42,270 bases of DNA from Synergistaceae bacterium (GTDB lineage Bacteria > Synergistota > Synergistia > Synergistales > Aminobacteriaceae), in contig JAISQE010000021.1 in the NCBI GenBank assembly GCA_031274425.1, positions 1-42,270 of the forward strand. The letters run 5' to 3'. The notes below the pieces were generated by a model, which worked only from the letters and a program-made list of their open reading frames with translations, was not told the origin of the DNA and did not search any database. This document shows positions 25,664 to 34,552 of the stretch, one piece after another. The stretch's first letter is position 1, and each line of letters starts with the position of its first letter. Made by a program: the position numbers and the translations under genes.

Positions 25664-25677
25664 GGGGTGTTGAAAAA

Positions 25678-26805
25678 ATGCCCGCGAAAAAGGAAACGCC
25701 CGCGAAAGCGGAGAAAATTCTGATCGTCGCCGGAGGAACAGGAGGGCATATTTTCCCCGCTTTGGCCTTCGGTCGTTGGATCCTGGACCAGAAAAAAGCG
25801 GAACGCGTTTTTTATCTTTCGGGCAGCCGGCCTTTAGAGGGCGAAATTTACGCGTCGCAGGGGATCCGGCCGTATCGACTGTCTCTATCGGGTTCTCCGT
25901 TGGGGAGTTCCTCCAGGACTCGAAATTTTCGACGATGGATGGAACTCCTTCATTCATTCTGCCAAACGGGGTATTTTTTGAGACGGGAACGTCCAGACCT
26001 ATGTTTTCTTTTTGGCGGCTATGTTTCGCTGATGCCTCTTCTGTGGTGTCGTCTTCTCGGGATTCGCGTGATCGCGCACGAACAAAACGCTTGCGCCGGA
26101 AAAGTGACGCGCTTGGCGGCGCGCCTTCGCGTGCCGATCGCCTCGGGCTGGAACGAATGCCGTGGGGTGGACGGCTTCGCGCCTGTAGGCGTTCCCGTCC
26201 GTCCTCTGAGGAAGATTTCCCGAAAAGAGGCCGCCTCGGCTCTGGAGATCGACGTGAAGGACGGAGATTTTGTCGTAGGCGTCGTCGGCGGCTCGCTCAG
26301 TAGCGCGGCGTTATCGACATTGGTCGAGAAAGTATCCGAAAGCGTGGCGGGAGGCGATGGCGAAAGCTGCGTTTTCGTCGTATTGAACGATATTCCCGCC
26401 CCCGCTTTCGAAAAAAGAATTCATTTTGTCGGTCGGCGGTGGAATATGAATCCGTTTTATTCCCTATGCGACGCCGTGGTTTGCCGGGCTGGGGCTTCCA
26501 CTCTGGCCGAAGTCGCGAGTTACGGAATACCGACCTTGGCGATTCCATGGAAATCGGCCGCGGACGGGCACCAAGAAGCCAACGCCGAATGTTTCTCCGC
26601 TTTGACGGGCAACTCGATTTGGAAAGAAGACGGGAACGAGAACGCTGAAGGCGACGCTTTGAGAGAAGTTTTCTCGAAATTCGTAACGCGCGCGCGGGAG
26701 GCGCGGGGCGAAAAGGGACGCGAAAATGAATCCGCGATCGACGCCGCGTCTTCGGCTTTATGGCGCTTCGGGCGGGAAGGACGCGAGAGGCGTCTTGATA
26801 TATAA
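25678..26805 (+). CDS. murG: UDP-GlcNAc: undecaprenyl-PP-MurNAc-pentapeptide GlcNAc transferase (lipid II synthase)
   Basis: GT28 glycosyltransferase forming lipid II on the cytoplasmic membrane face. 375 residues. The N-terminal G-loop is GGTGGHIFPALAFG (about 18-31), followed by FFGGYVSLMP-like sequence (CFLFGGYVSLMPLLW), IAHEQNACAGKVTRLAA, VVGVVGGSLSSAAL for the second loop, and the UDP-GlcNAc site CRAGASTLAEVASYGIPTLA with DGHQEANAE. The second G-loop reads GGSLSS in place of the usual GGSQGA. The ATG at 25678 has GAGGGG 10 nt upstream. It follows ftsW after 14 nt. Confidence 0.95.
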   Translation: MPAKKETPAKAEKILIVAGGTGGHIFPALAFGRWILDQKKAERVFYLSGSRPLEGEIYASQGIRPYRLSLSGSPLGSSSRTRNFRRWMELLHSFCQTGYFLRRERPDLCFLFGGYVSLMPLLWCRLLGIRVIAHEQNACAGKVTRLAARLRVPIASGWNECRGVDGFAPVGVPVRPLRKISRKEAASALEIDVKDGDFVVGVVGGSLSSAALSTLVEKVSESVAGGDGESCVFVVLNDIPAPAFEKRIHFVGRRWNMNPFYSLCDAVVCRAGASTLAEVASYGIPTLAIPWKSAADGHQEANAECFSALTGNSIWKEDGNENAEGDALREVFSKFVTRAREARGEKGRENESAIDAASSALWRFGREGRERRLDI

Positions 26806-26862
26806 TGCCGATAGTGGCCGTCGCGTTGAATCTGGCGACGCCGAGTATGGAGGAAATTTTAC

Positions 26863-28353
26863 GTGAAAGTACCTGGAGAATTTGAGGGCATCGAACGCGT
26901 TCATCTTATGGGCATCGGCGGGGCGGGTATGAGCGCGTTGGCTTTATTGTTGGCCGGAAAAGGATTCGCGGTGGAGGGCTGCGACCTTGCCCGGAGCGAG
27001 TACACTGTCAAGATCGAAAATTTGGGCATCGATTGCGTCGTCGGTCATTCGCCTTTACATATAGAAAAATTTTCTCCCCAATTGGTGGTTTACAGCAGCG
27101 CCGTGGATTCGAATCACGAAGAGCTGCTCGCGGCGCGGAGGCGGGGAATTCGGACGGCGGGCCGGGGACTGGCGTTGAGCTGGCTCTTTAACGCGTCTCA
27201 GGGAATCGGCGTGGCGGGAACCCACGGAAAAACCACGACGTCCTCCATGGTCGGCCTGATTTTAGAGAGCGCGGGATACGCGCCCACGTTGGCCATCGGC
27301 GCGGAGGTCTGCGATATCGGAGTAAACGCCCGTGTCGGCAAAAGCGATTTTTTCGTCGCGGAGATAGATGAAAGCGACGGGTCCTTCGAGTTCTTCAAAC
27401 CCGCGGTGACGGCGATAACAAACGTCGACTGGGATCATGTCAATTACTTTCATACAAGAGAAGACGTCGTCTCGGCGTTTATCCGTTTCGCCGGCGCGAG
27501 AAAGCCCGACACTCCTTTGGTGGTCTGCGCGGAAGACGCGGGCGCGCAATCCTTGATCGGAGAGCTGAAGAACGATCCCAAGCTCGTGACCTGCGGTTGG
27601 GGGAAGAGTTGGAATTGGGGGGCTTACGACGTGGCGCGCAAAGAAGGCGGCGGGGTCGTTTTTTCCGTGGCCTGTAACGGGGAAACTCTGGGAAAAATGG
27701 AATTGACCATTTCCGGGGATCATAACGTCATGAACGCGCTTGTGGCTTGCGCGACGGCCTCGTCGGTGGGCATTCCTTTCGAGACGGCGGCAAAAACGTT
27801 GCGTGAATTTCGAGGGGCCAGGCGCAGGCTCGAAAAATTGGGAGAAAGAGACAGAGTTCAGGTAATCGACGACTACGCGCATCATCCGACGGAAATCACG
27901 GCATCGCTTTCCGCGATGCGGGACGCCTATCCAGGCCGGCGGCTCGTGGCGATTTTTCAACCCCACCGTTACACCCGGACCTCCGCCTTTTATCGCGAGA
28001 TCGCGTCCGCGTTGGAAGCGGCGGACATCGCCTTGTTGTTGCCCATTTACGCCGCGGGAGAGAGTTCGCAGGAAATCACGTCGGAGGATATTTTCAATAT
28101 AATGCACGCCGACGGGCACCGTTCCATATTCTGCAGCGACGAAAACGACGCTCTCGCGAGATTGGATTCCCTTCTGGGCAAAGACGACGTCCTCATAACG
28201 CTGGGGGCGGGCAATGTTTCTCAATTGGGCGAAGCTTATTTGAAAAGAGTTTCTCAACTTCCGCAAAAATGCTCCTTAGATTATAATGCAACTGAGTTTG
28301 AAGAGTTGGAAGAGAGGGTCTCTGAATTGGAAGACAAGGCCCCGCGTGTGTAA
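26863..28353 (+). CDS. murC: UDP-MurNAc: L-alanine ligase
   Basis: First amino-acid ligase of the peptidoglycan precursor pathway. 496 residues. N-terminal domain VHLMGIGGAGMSALALLL, ATP loop G119-THG-K123-TT, EIDESDGSFEFFKP, NVDWDHVNYF, and C-terminal VIDDYAHHPTEI and FQPHRYTRTSAF with the final ITLGAGNV. Start is GTG at 26863, with GGAGG 9 nt upstream. About 30 residues after the ligase fold (ending near SQLGEAYLKR) form a charged Glu-rich tail (EFEELEERVSELEDKAP) that looks coiled-coil-like and is not part of the usual MurC core. Confidence 0.96.
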   Translation: MKVPGEFEGIERVHLMGIGGAGMSALALLLAGKGFAVEGCDLARSEYTVKIENLGIDCVVGHSPLHIEKFSPQLVVYSSAVDSNHEELLAARRRGIRTAGRGLALSWLFNASQGIGVAGTHGKTTTSSMVGLILESAGYAPTLAIGAEVCDIGVNARVGKSDFFVAEIDESDGSFEFFKPAVTAITNVDWDHVNYFHTREDVVSAFIRFAGARKPDTPLVVCAEDAGAQSLIGELKNDPKLVTCGWGKSWNWGAYDVARKEGGGVVFSVACNGETLGKMELTISGDHNVMNALVACATASSVGIPFETAAKTLREFRGARRRLEKLGERDRVQVIDDYAHHPTEITASLSAMRDAYPGRRLVAIFQPHRYTRTSAFYREIASALEAADIALLLPIYAAGESSQEITSEDIFNIMHADGHRSIFCSDENDALARLDSLLGKDDVLITLGAGNVSQLGEAYLKRVSQLPQKCSLDYNATEFEELEERVSELEDKAPRV

Positions 28354-28394
28354 GACGATGTGCGAATAATAACAATTTTTGTGGAAGTAATATA

Positions 28395-29312
28395 ATGTGG
28401 AAAACGGATTTGAAGAACAACATGACCTGCCCGCTGGAAGAAGGACGAGACTTGGCTTCTTTGTCCGCGTTGGGCGCCGGGGGGCGAGGGGAGTTGTTTA
28501 TGGAGCCGGCGGAGATGCGAGACGTTTCCGTATTGTTCCGAATACACGGCAAAGAGCATTTTCCTCTGTATATTTTAGGGGGAGGGACGAATGTGGTTTT
28601 TGCGGACGGCGAAATCGAGGGGGTCGTCCTTTCGACTCGACGATTGAACGGCTGGCGATGGGACGCGGATGGTTCGACGGCTGTGCTGGAGGTGGACGCG
28701 GGTTGTCCGTTTCCTCTGGTGGTTTCTCATGTCTGGAAAGAAGGGTTTACGGGCGCGGAATTCGCGCACGGCATTCCTGGCACGATTGGCGGAGCGGTCG
28801 CCGGTAACGCTGGGGCTGGAGGGAGGAGCGTAGGCGATCTCCTGGAAGAGGCGACGACGATCGAAGAAGGCGGTGACGTTCAAAGATGGAAGCGCGGCGA
28901 ATTCGATTATTCCTACCGTCGTTTTTCGCTTTTTTCGTCTTCTTCTCCCGTTCGTTTCTTGGCGAGCTGTAAAATGAAATTTCAACAAGCGCCTCGCTCG
29001 GAAATCGAGCAAAACGTCAAAATTTTTCGCCGAGCGCGGACAAATCAGCCTCACGGCGTGAAAAGCGCGGGGTGCGCTTTTAAAAACCCTCCGGGGGACA
29101 GCGCCGGACGGCTTTTGGATATATCCGGGTGCAAGGGGTTGCACGTGGGAGGCGCTGTTGTCTCAGAGCTTCACGCAAATTTTCTGCTCAATAGAAACAA
29201 CGCTACGGGGGCAGATATTTTTAGACTAATGGAATCATGTCGTGATATAGTATTTCAAAAGACCGGGGTATGCCTTGAACCTGAAATAAAGTTGCTGGGT
29301 TTTGGCAATTGA
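28395..29312 (+). CDS. murB: UDP-N-acetylenolpyruvoylglucosamine reductase
   Basis: FAD enzyme reducing UDP-GlcNAc-enolpyruvate to UDP-MurNAc with NADPH. 305 residues, type II-like length. FAD domain: YILGGGTNVVFAD and GIPGTIGGAVAGNAGAGG; substrate domain: FDYSYRRFSLF with the Tyr-Arg pair, GVKSAGCAFKNPPGDSAGRL, VVSELHANFLLN, and the catalytic Glu near LEPEIKLLG (E295/E297). The proton-donor position, Ser in E. coli (GSFFKNP), is C227 here. The ATG at 28395 has only GGAAG at 9 nt. It follows murC by 41 nt. Confidence 0.94.
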   Translation: MWKTDLKNNMTCPLEEGRDLASLSALGAGGRGELFMEPAEMRDVSVLFRIHGKEHFPLYILGGGTNVVFADGEIEGVVLSTRRLNGWRWDADGSTAVLEVDAGCPFPLVVSHVWKEGFTGAEFAHGIPGTIGGAVAGNAGAGGRSVGDLLEEATTIEEGGDVQRWKRGEFDYSYRRFSLFSSSSPVRFLASCKMKFQQAPRSEIEQNVKIFRRARTNQPHGVKSAGCAFKNPPGDSAGRLLDISGCKGLHVGGAVVSELHANFLLNRNNATGADIFRLMESCRDIVFQKTGVCLEPEIKLLGFGN

Positions 29313-29344
29313 CCTTTTTTTTCGTTTGAAATACAGGTATTTTT

Positions 29345-30157
29345 ATGGCTTTCAGGAGGTTTCGATGGTTTAAGATCATACTGTGTTCGATGTTGTTGGG
29401 GGGACTATGGCGCCTGAACGAACGTTACGTGTGGATGTCGATGCGAGAGTTTCGCGTCAAGGTCACGGATCCGGCTTTGGAAAAGCGATTTTGGGATATA
29501 TTCCCTTCCCAGTGTTTTCGCTTTTGGCCCGCGTTTTCGCGCAAGTCACGGGTGATAGGGGCTTTTTTGGAGCGAACTCTTCCCGTTCTCGTGGATACTC
29601 GTATGACGGGAATCGGGATGTTCGTCACGGATATAAAGTTACTTTCGCCATGGGTGCTTCTCGAATGGAGAGGACAGGTATGGTGTATATCGCGGGAAGG
29701 CCGGATGTGGAATATCGCCGATGGAAGCCTTAAAGTCGCGGGTTTGGAACTTCCCCGAAAACCTTTGTGGCGGGTTCCGTTTTTGCCCGCCGAGTCGAGT
29801 GAAGACGTGCGTTCTCTGCCGAACGGGGTTTTTCCTTCGCTTTTTTCGGTGGATGTGATTGAAGATTTTTTGACGGGATTCGGAAATGAACCCTGGTTTG
29901 AAAATATAGAGGAGATCGTTTTGGATCGCCGGGCTGGCGCCGATCTTTTTAAGCTGCGGTTTATTCGCGGGGGACAAGAGTTGATGATCTTGCTTCAAAA
30001 GGACAAATATCGGGGGCGAGAGCTCAACATCGCACTCGATCACATTCTGGAGCGTCTTCGGAAAGAAGGCGGCAATCATTTGATTGACGCCACCTATGAA
30101 GAAAAGATCGTCGTCGACAGCTTGTCCTTGGGCGCAGGAGAAGGGAGTTCGAAATAA
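29345..30157 (+). CDS. ftsQ: Probable FtsQ/DivIB-type cell division protein (divergent)
   Basis: 270-residue single-pass membrane protein in the canonical ftsQ position between murB and ftsA. One N-terminal helix (about residues 9-22, FKIILCSMLLGGLW) is followed by an extracytoplasmic domain. I see no convincing POTRA sequence motif at the usual place after the helix, but TRMTGIGMFVTDIKLLSPWV and then LLEWRGQVWCISREGRMW resemble the beta-domain pattern of FtsQ, where the new-residue W-x-x-D/E-G stretch is typical. The family is known to diverge strongly, so the call leans on gene order and topology. FtsQ recruits FtsL/FtsB to the septum. Confidence 0.65.
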   Translation: MAFRRFRWFKIILCSMLLGGLWRLNERYVWMSMREFRVKVTDPALEKRFWDIFPSQCFRFWPAFSRKSRVIGAFLERTLPVLVDTRMTGIGMFVTDIKLLSPWVLLEWRGQVWCISREGRMWNIADGSLKVAGLELPRKPLWRVPFLPAESSEDVRSLPNGVFPSLFSVDVIEDFLTGFGNEPWFENIEEIVLDRRAGADLFKLRFIRGGQELMILLQKDKYRGRELNIALDHILERLRKEGGNHLIDATYEEKIVVDSLSLGAGEGSSK

Positions 30158-31480
30158 TTGTTCAGGGAACCGGACACCTTAATAGGACTTGGCGTGGGCA
30201 CCACCAAGATCGCCGTGATCGTGGCGGAAAGGGATCCTCGTTCGCGTGATATAGTTCAGATCATCGGCATAGGATCCACCCCTTCGTTGGGTATCCGTAA
30301 GGGTCTGATCGTGAACTTGGAACAGGCGGTGCGATCCGTCCGGAATGCGGTCAAAGACGCGGAAAATATGGTTGGCTTCAAACTGAGTCAGGCGATGGTC
30401 TCCTTCAACGCGATCGACGTCAACAGCGTCATGTCGAGGGGGATGGTGTCGTTGGGGCTCAGGGCGCGCCCCGTTGAGGTCGAAGACGTGGAGCGTGTCA
30501 TCGAAGCCGCTCAGACGGAGCTTTCCATACCCGCGAACAAAGTTGCGCTTCATACGATCCCCGTTCGATATTCCATCGACGGAAATTTTGGCATCGACGA
30601 TCCCTTGGGAATGACGGGAATGCGCCTGGAAATGGAGCTGCAGACGATCACCGTTCCCATGCCTTATGTGCATAACGTGGTGAACTGCGTGGAGGCCTCC
30701 GGCATAGAGGTGGAGGGCCTGGTGATCAAACCTATCACCTCGGCGCTGGGGGCCTTGACGGAGGAGGAAATGCGCATCGGCGCCATATCGCTCTGCATAG
30801 GCGGAGGCACGACGGGGCTCACGTTTTACAGAGATGGCCGTCCTGTGAAGGTGGGAATTGTCCCTATCGGGGGAGACCATATCACCAATGACCTGGCAAG
30901 CGTGTTGCGTTTGCCCCTCAATAAAGCGGAAGAGCTGAAAAAACGCCTTTTTGCCGCGGAAAACGACGACCTCATAAAGTTGGACTCTAAAGGACAGCAG
31001 CAAAGAGCGATAGACCCGAATATGGCGCTGGAGGTAATCGGTTGCCGTCTAGAAGAACTTTTTACCGAGCACGTGGCGCCGTTGATTCCCGAACATGACC
31101 CCAAGCTGTTTCCGGGAGGTTTTATTTTGTCGGGGGGCGTCGCGAAGACCCCCGGCATCGAGGACCTGCTTTCGGATATTTTTAAAATGCCGGTGCGGGT
31201 GGCGGACCCTAGAGATTCTTATCATCAAATGCCTCCGGGACGTGACGACACCAGTTATATCAACGCGACAGGAACAATACGCTATATGTTGAGCAAGGAA
31301 CGCAACCCATATCGTTTTATCGATTCGCCCGTTTCTTTGTGGCGCGGCGGGTCTCGCAGGGGATCTCGCGTCAGTCGGCATACGAACGACCAAAGAGATT
31401 ATCCCGAGCCACAGCGAGCCGGAGAGGGAATGAAGAACATGTGGGAAAGATTTAAAGAGTTGACAAAAGAACTTTTTTAA
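30158..31480 (+). CDS. ftsA: Cell division protein FtsA
   Basis: Actin-like ATPase that tethers FtsZ to the membrane. 440 residues. The N-terminus has LIGLGVGTTKIAVIVAE (phosphate 1), the 1C subdomain lies around SQAMVSFNAIDVNSV, ISLCIGGGTTGLTFYRDG is phosphate 2, and GGFILSGGVAKTPGIEDLL the adenosine motif. A C-terminal amphipathic helix (NMWERFKELTKELF) serves as membrane anchor. The start is a TTG directly after the upstream TAA (30155-30157), with GGGAG about 10 nt away. An unstructured Arg/Ser/Gln-rich linker (about residues 395-425) separates the core from the helix. Confidence 0.96.
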   Translation: MFREPDTLIGLGVGTTKIAVIVAERDPRSRDIVQIIGIGSTPSLGIRKGLIVNLEQAVRSVRNAVKDAENMVGFKLSQAMVSFNAIDVNSVMSRGMVSLGLRARPVEVEDVERVIEAAQTELSIPANKVALHTIPVRYSIDGNFGIDDPLGMTGMRLEMELQTITVPMPYVHNVVNCVEASGIEVEGLVIKPITSALGALTEEEMRIGAISLCIGGGTTGLTFYRDGRPVKVGIVPIGGDHITNDLASVLRLPLNKAEELKKRLFAAENDDLIKLDSKGQQQRAIDPNMALEVIGCRLEELFTEHVAPLIPEHDPKLFPGGFILSGGVAKTPGIEDLLSDIFKMPVRVADPRDSYHQMPPGRDDTSYINATGTIRYMLSKERNPYRFIDSPVSLWRGGSRRGSRVSRHTNDQRDYPEPQRAGEGMKNMWERFKELTKELF

Positions 31481-31516
31481 TAGATGCTGCGGTCTTAACA
31501 GGCGGGAGGGCATATA

Positions 31517-32686
31517 ATGGATCAAAATCAGGTTTTTCATCTTCCTGAGATACTCAAACAGCGGGAGCATATTCTGGTCATCGGGGTGGGCGGCGGCGGC
31601 GGCAATGCTCTTAACCACATCATCGAAAGCGGGGTCGAGGGCGTCGAGTTCGTGGCGGCGAATACGGATTCGAGAGCGCTCGGTGTGAACAAGGCTCCGC
31701 ACAAGATCATTTTGGGCGAGAAGCTTACGAAAGGCCTGGGAGCCGGGGCCGACCCGCAAATCGGGATGGACGCCGCCAAAGAGTCCATAGACCGCATACG
31801 CGAGTACATCAACGGCGCCGATATGGTCTTCGTCACCGCGGGCATGGGCGGGGGGACCGGGACCGGGGCCGCCCCCATCATCGCGGAAGTGGCGAAAGAC
31901 ATGGGCGTCCTCGTTGTGGGGGTGGTGACGACGCCGTTTAGCTTCGAGATGAAGAAGCGCTCTATGGTCGCGCAGGAAGGCATCGTCAAACTCAAGGAGA
32001 AAGTCGACGCGCTTCTGGTCGTCGAAAACGACAAGCTTCTCACTCAGGCGGATGATAAAACCAAGAGCACGGACGCCTATAAAATGGCGAACGAAGTCCT
32101 GCGGCAGGCGGTGCAGGGCGTGACGGATCTCATCTTGAAGCCCGGCGACATCAACGTCGACTTTGCGGACGTGAGGACGGTTATGAGAAACGCGGGTTCC
32201 GCGATCATGGGCATTGGGGTCGGAGAAGGCGATAACAGAGCCGAAATGGCGGCAAAGGCCGCGATCAAATCTCCGCTCATGTCTTTGCCTTTGAAGGGAG
32301 CCAAGGGCATCCTTTTCAATATCGAAACAGGGCCGGATGTGGGCCTCTTCGAGATAACCAAAGCGGCAAATATTATCAACGAGACCGCGCACGAAGACGC
32401 GCAGGTTATATGGGGCCACAGCATCAACGAGGACGCGGGCAATATAATACGCATCACCGTTATTGCGACGGGTTTTTCCGAAAGCGGCGAGCGCCCTCCC
32501 GCACCGGCGTATAAGCCGGGATTTTCCGTGGTGTCGGTACGGCCGGGTTTAAAAGGGGGGGGAACGCACACCTTTTCGGTCGACGAGGCGGACCTGTCGA
32601 TAGGCGGCGAGGATATGTTCAAGGGGATGCCCGAGATGCCCACGGCGACGTACGATACGCCCGCTATTTTGAGGAAACGAAAATAA
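31517..32686 (+). CDS. ftsZ: Cell division protein FtsZ
   Basis: Tubulin-like GTPase forming the Z ring. 389 residues. GTP loop GVGGGGGNALNHI, NTDSRAL, the signature G111-GGTGTG-117, TTPFSFEMKKR, and the T7 loop region NVDFADVRTVMRNAGSAIMG with its catalytic Asp. A glycine-containing linker leads to the C-terminal peptide YDTPAILRKRK, the binding site for FtsA and other partners. The ATG at 31517 has GGGAGG 7-8 nt upstream. It follows ftsA by 36 nt. Confidence 0.98.
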   Translation: MDQNQVFHLPEILKQREHILVIGVGGGGGNALNHIIESGVEGVEFVAANTDSRALGVNKAPHKIILGEKLTKGLGAGADPQIGMDAAKESIDRIREYINGADMVFVTAGMGGGTGTGAAPIIAEVAKDMGVLVVGVVTTPFSFEMKKRSMVAQEGIVKLKEKVDALLVVENDKLLTQADDKTKSTDAYKMANEVLRQAVQGVTDLILKPGDINVDFADVRTVMRNAGSAIMGIGVGEGDNRAEMAAKAAIKSPLMSLPLKGAKGILFNIETGPDVGLFEITKAANIINETAHEDAQVIWGHSINEDAGNIIRITVIATGFSESGERPPAPAYKPGFSVVSVRPGLKGGGTHTFSVDEADLSIGGEDMFKGMPEMPTATYDTPAILRKRK

Positions 32687-32792
32687 AATAACGCAAATCG
32701 ACTGCCGCGGTAGTACAATAGAAAATAAAAAGACATAACGAAAGAGCCGGCGAAAAATCGGCAAAAGGATTTTTACGGAAGGAGCTAACGGT

Positions 32793-33593
32793 TTGCCATT
32801 AAGAGAGACGAGGCGTTTCAAAACCAAAGGGTCCGTTGTATCCTTCGGAGATATTATGCTTCCCTTGGTGGGCATTATCGCCATAGTGCTCCTTGTGGTT
32901 GCCGGGAAGTTTTTTTTCTTCTCCGGCCTCGAGGAAGATCAAGCGCCTCTGCCGGTAATAGAGGGGCCTTCTCGCGTTCCGCAAGGGGGGAAACCTGCCC
33001 AAGCGGAAGAAGGCGTCGTTGATAAGCAAAAAGATGCGCCGTTGCCCGACGATACGTCTTCTGTCGCGTCTTCGCCCGTGGTCGTGTCGTCTGTTCCCTC
33101 GAATAGCGAAGAGCGGCGGACACAGTTGACGACCTTAGATGTGTTGGCGGTCCCTTACGACAGCAAGTCCGCGTCCAATCCGTCCGCGCCGCAAGAGGTT
33201 ACGGTGGTCGTGCCGCAACCATCGCCTCCTCCCAAACCCCAATCCCAATCTCAACCTCGACCGGTGCCCGTCGTGAGGGAGCAGCCCAAGCCTCAGCCGG
33301 TAGCAAACCCTGTTGCGGAAAGACGAACGCCGCCCGTTTCCGAGCCCCCCAAGGAGCCGGAGCCGGCAAAACCATCTTGGATGGTGCAAGTAGGCGCGTT
33401 TTCCACACGAGCCGCGGCGGATGCCGTGTCCCAGCAAGTCACCAAGGCCGGCTACTCGGCGACGGTGGTCGCGGGAAAGTCGTTGCATAGAGTGTTGATT
33501 CAAGCCGGACCGACTCGGGAGGACGCGCTGGCTTTGGCCACTCGAATGAGCCAAACCGGTTTTCAAGGAGCTTTCATCGTTCCTCCAAGGTAA
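32793..33593 (+). CDS. SPOR-domain membrane protein
   Basis: 266-residue bitopic protein: a basic N-terminus, one membrane helix at about residues 24-42, a long low-complexity linker rich in Pro, Ser, Val and Gln (about 55-190, e.g. PSPPPKPQSQSQPRPVPVV), and a C-terminal SPOR domain (about 193-266) beginning PSWMVQVGAFSTRAAADAV and ending GFQGAFIVPPR. SPOR domains bind denuded glycan strands at the division site, so an extracytoplasmic septal role fits its place right behind ftsZ; it is comparable to FtsN in architecture but the identity is not shown. The start is TTG at 32793 with AAGGAG 8 nt upstream. Confidence 0.88.
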   Translation: MPLRETRRFKTKGSVVSFGDIMLPLVGIIAIVLLVVAGKFFFFSGLEEDQAPLPVIEGPSRVPQGGKPAQAEEGVVDKQKDAPLPDDTSSVASSPVVVSSVPSNSEERRTQLTTLDVLAVPYDSKSASNPSAPQEVTVVVPQPSPPPKPQSQSQPRPVPVVREQPKPQPVANPVAERRTPPVSEPPKEPEPAKPSWMVQVGAFSTRAAADAVSQQVTKAGYSATVVAGKSLHRVLIQAGPTREDALALATRMSQTGFQGAFIVPPR

Positions 33594-33650
33594 TAAAAAA
33601 AGCATAATAAATGAAGTAGGAATAAGTATTTTTTAGCTTTTTAAATGAAA

Positions 33651-33698
33651 AAGAGGCTCCTAAGGCGCGCGGGACTTACAAGACCTTAGGGGCCTTTT
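33651..33698 (+). terminator. Terminator of the division cluster
   Basis: A stem of up to 15 bp (AAGAGGCTCCTAAGG with CCTTAGGGGCCTTTT, G-U pairs included) surrounds an 18-nt loop, with A-rich sequence before it and TTTT at its end. It lies 58 nt after the SPOR gene and just before moaA. Confidence 0.75.
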
Positions 33699-33716
33699 CG
33701 TATCGAGGTGGGGCAG

Positions 33717-34497
33717 GTGTGGGATCTTTTCGGTCGGGAGTTGAACTATGTCCGCATTTCCGTGACGGATCGCTGCAATTATCGATGCCGGTACTGCATG
33801 CCCGCAGGCGGCGTCCCCTGGGTGCCTCATGAAAGCGTTCTTTCTTACGAGGATATTTTTTTCTTGATCGAGGCGCTGGAGAAACTTGGCGTACAAAAGA
33901 TTCGCTTCACAGGCGGCGAGCCTCTTGTACGTAAGCGGATTAAGCTGAACACGGTCTTGATACGCGGCTTCAACGACGATGCCGTCGAGGATCTAGTCGA
34001 CTTTGCCTTTCATAAAAAACTAATCCTGCGCTTCATCGAATTCATGCCTTTGGACTCGCGGGTTTGGCGCAAAGAAAACTTCGTGCCTTTTACGGAAGTC
34101 CTCGCCCGGTTGGAAGGGACGTTCTTGGAGGAGCGAACGTTTTTCCCGGAGACTTCCGATTGTAGGCAAGAAAGGCAAAAAGGGCAAGAAGGACGAAAGA
34201 GACGTTTTCTCCGGGCCCGCCGTTTACTACGTCAACGCGGCTACGGGGCAACGCGTGGGCGTCATACCCGCCGTCTCTCGGCATTTTTGTTCCTCTTGCA
34301 ATCGTCTGCGCATCACCGCCACCGGGCAAGCGCGATCGTGTCTTTTCAGCGAAAAGCAGGTCTCGATTCTCGACGCGCTGCGGGCGCGCGACGAAGAAGG
34401 AGTACGGGAAGGGCTTTGCGTGGCGGCGGCTCTGAAGCCGAAGGTGGGCATGGTCTTGAGCCAAACGCGAGGCCACATGCATAAAATAGGAGGTTGA
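33717..34497 (+). pseudogene. moaA: Broken moaA (GTP 3',8-cyclase), core deletion plus frameshift
   Basis: MoaA is the radical-SAM enzyme that starts molybdopterin synthesis from GTP. The N-terminal cluster site is intact (TDRCNYRCRYCMP), as are RFTGGEPLVRK and, in another frame, the second cluster FCSSCNRLRITATGQARSC and the C-terminal GG. About 80 residues are missing between LVRK and LNTVLIRGFND, including the TTNG and SLDSL region of the barrel; the join is in frame. Near 34140-34165 the reading frame must change by one base (from frame 3 to frame 1) to reach the C-terminal half, which contains three 9-bp GKK repeats (34164-34190). A start GTG at 33717 has GAGG 8 nt upstream. No other moa genes are near. 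An assembly error is possible. Confidence 0.85.
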
Positions 34498-34552
34498 GCT
34501 ACAATAAATGCAAAGCATATTCTTTAAGACTTCGAACGATGGAGGAGTTTTT

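Noticed and set aside
24571-25677. Upstream extension of the murG frame through ftsW
   Set aside because: The first 369 codons overlap ftsW in another frame and have shadow-like composition. MurG begins at 25678 with a ribosome binding site and the GGTGGH loop soon after.
33200-33300. Low-complexity CAA/CCC stretch behind ftsZ
   Set aside because: It encodes the Pro/Gln linker of the SPOR-domain protein, which is normal for such proteins.
34500-34552. Purine riboswitch ahead of the nucleobase permease
   Set aside because: The space between the moaA remnant and the permease is too short and shows no aptamer-like helices.
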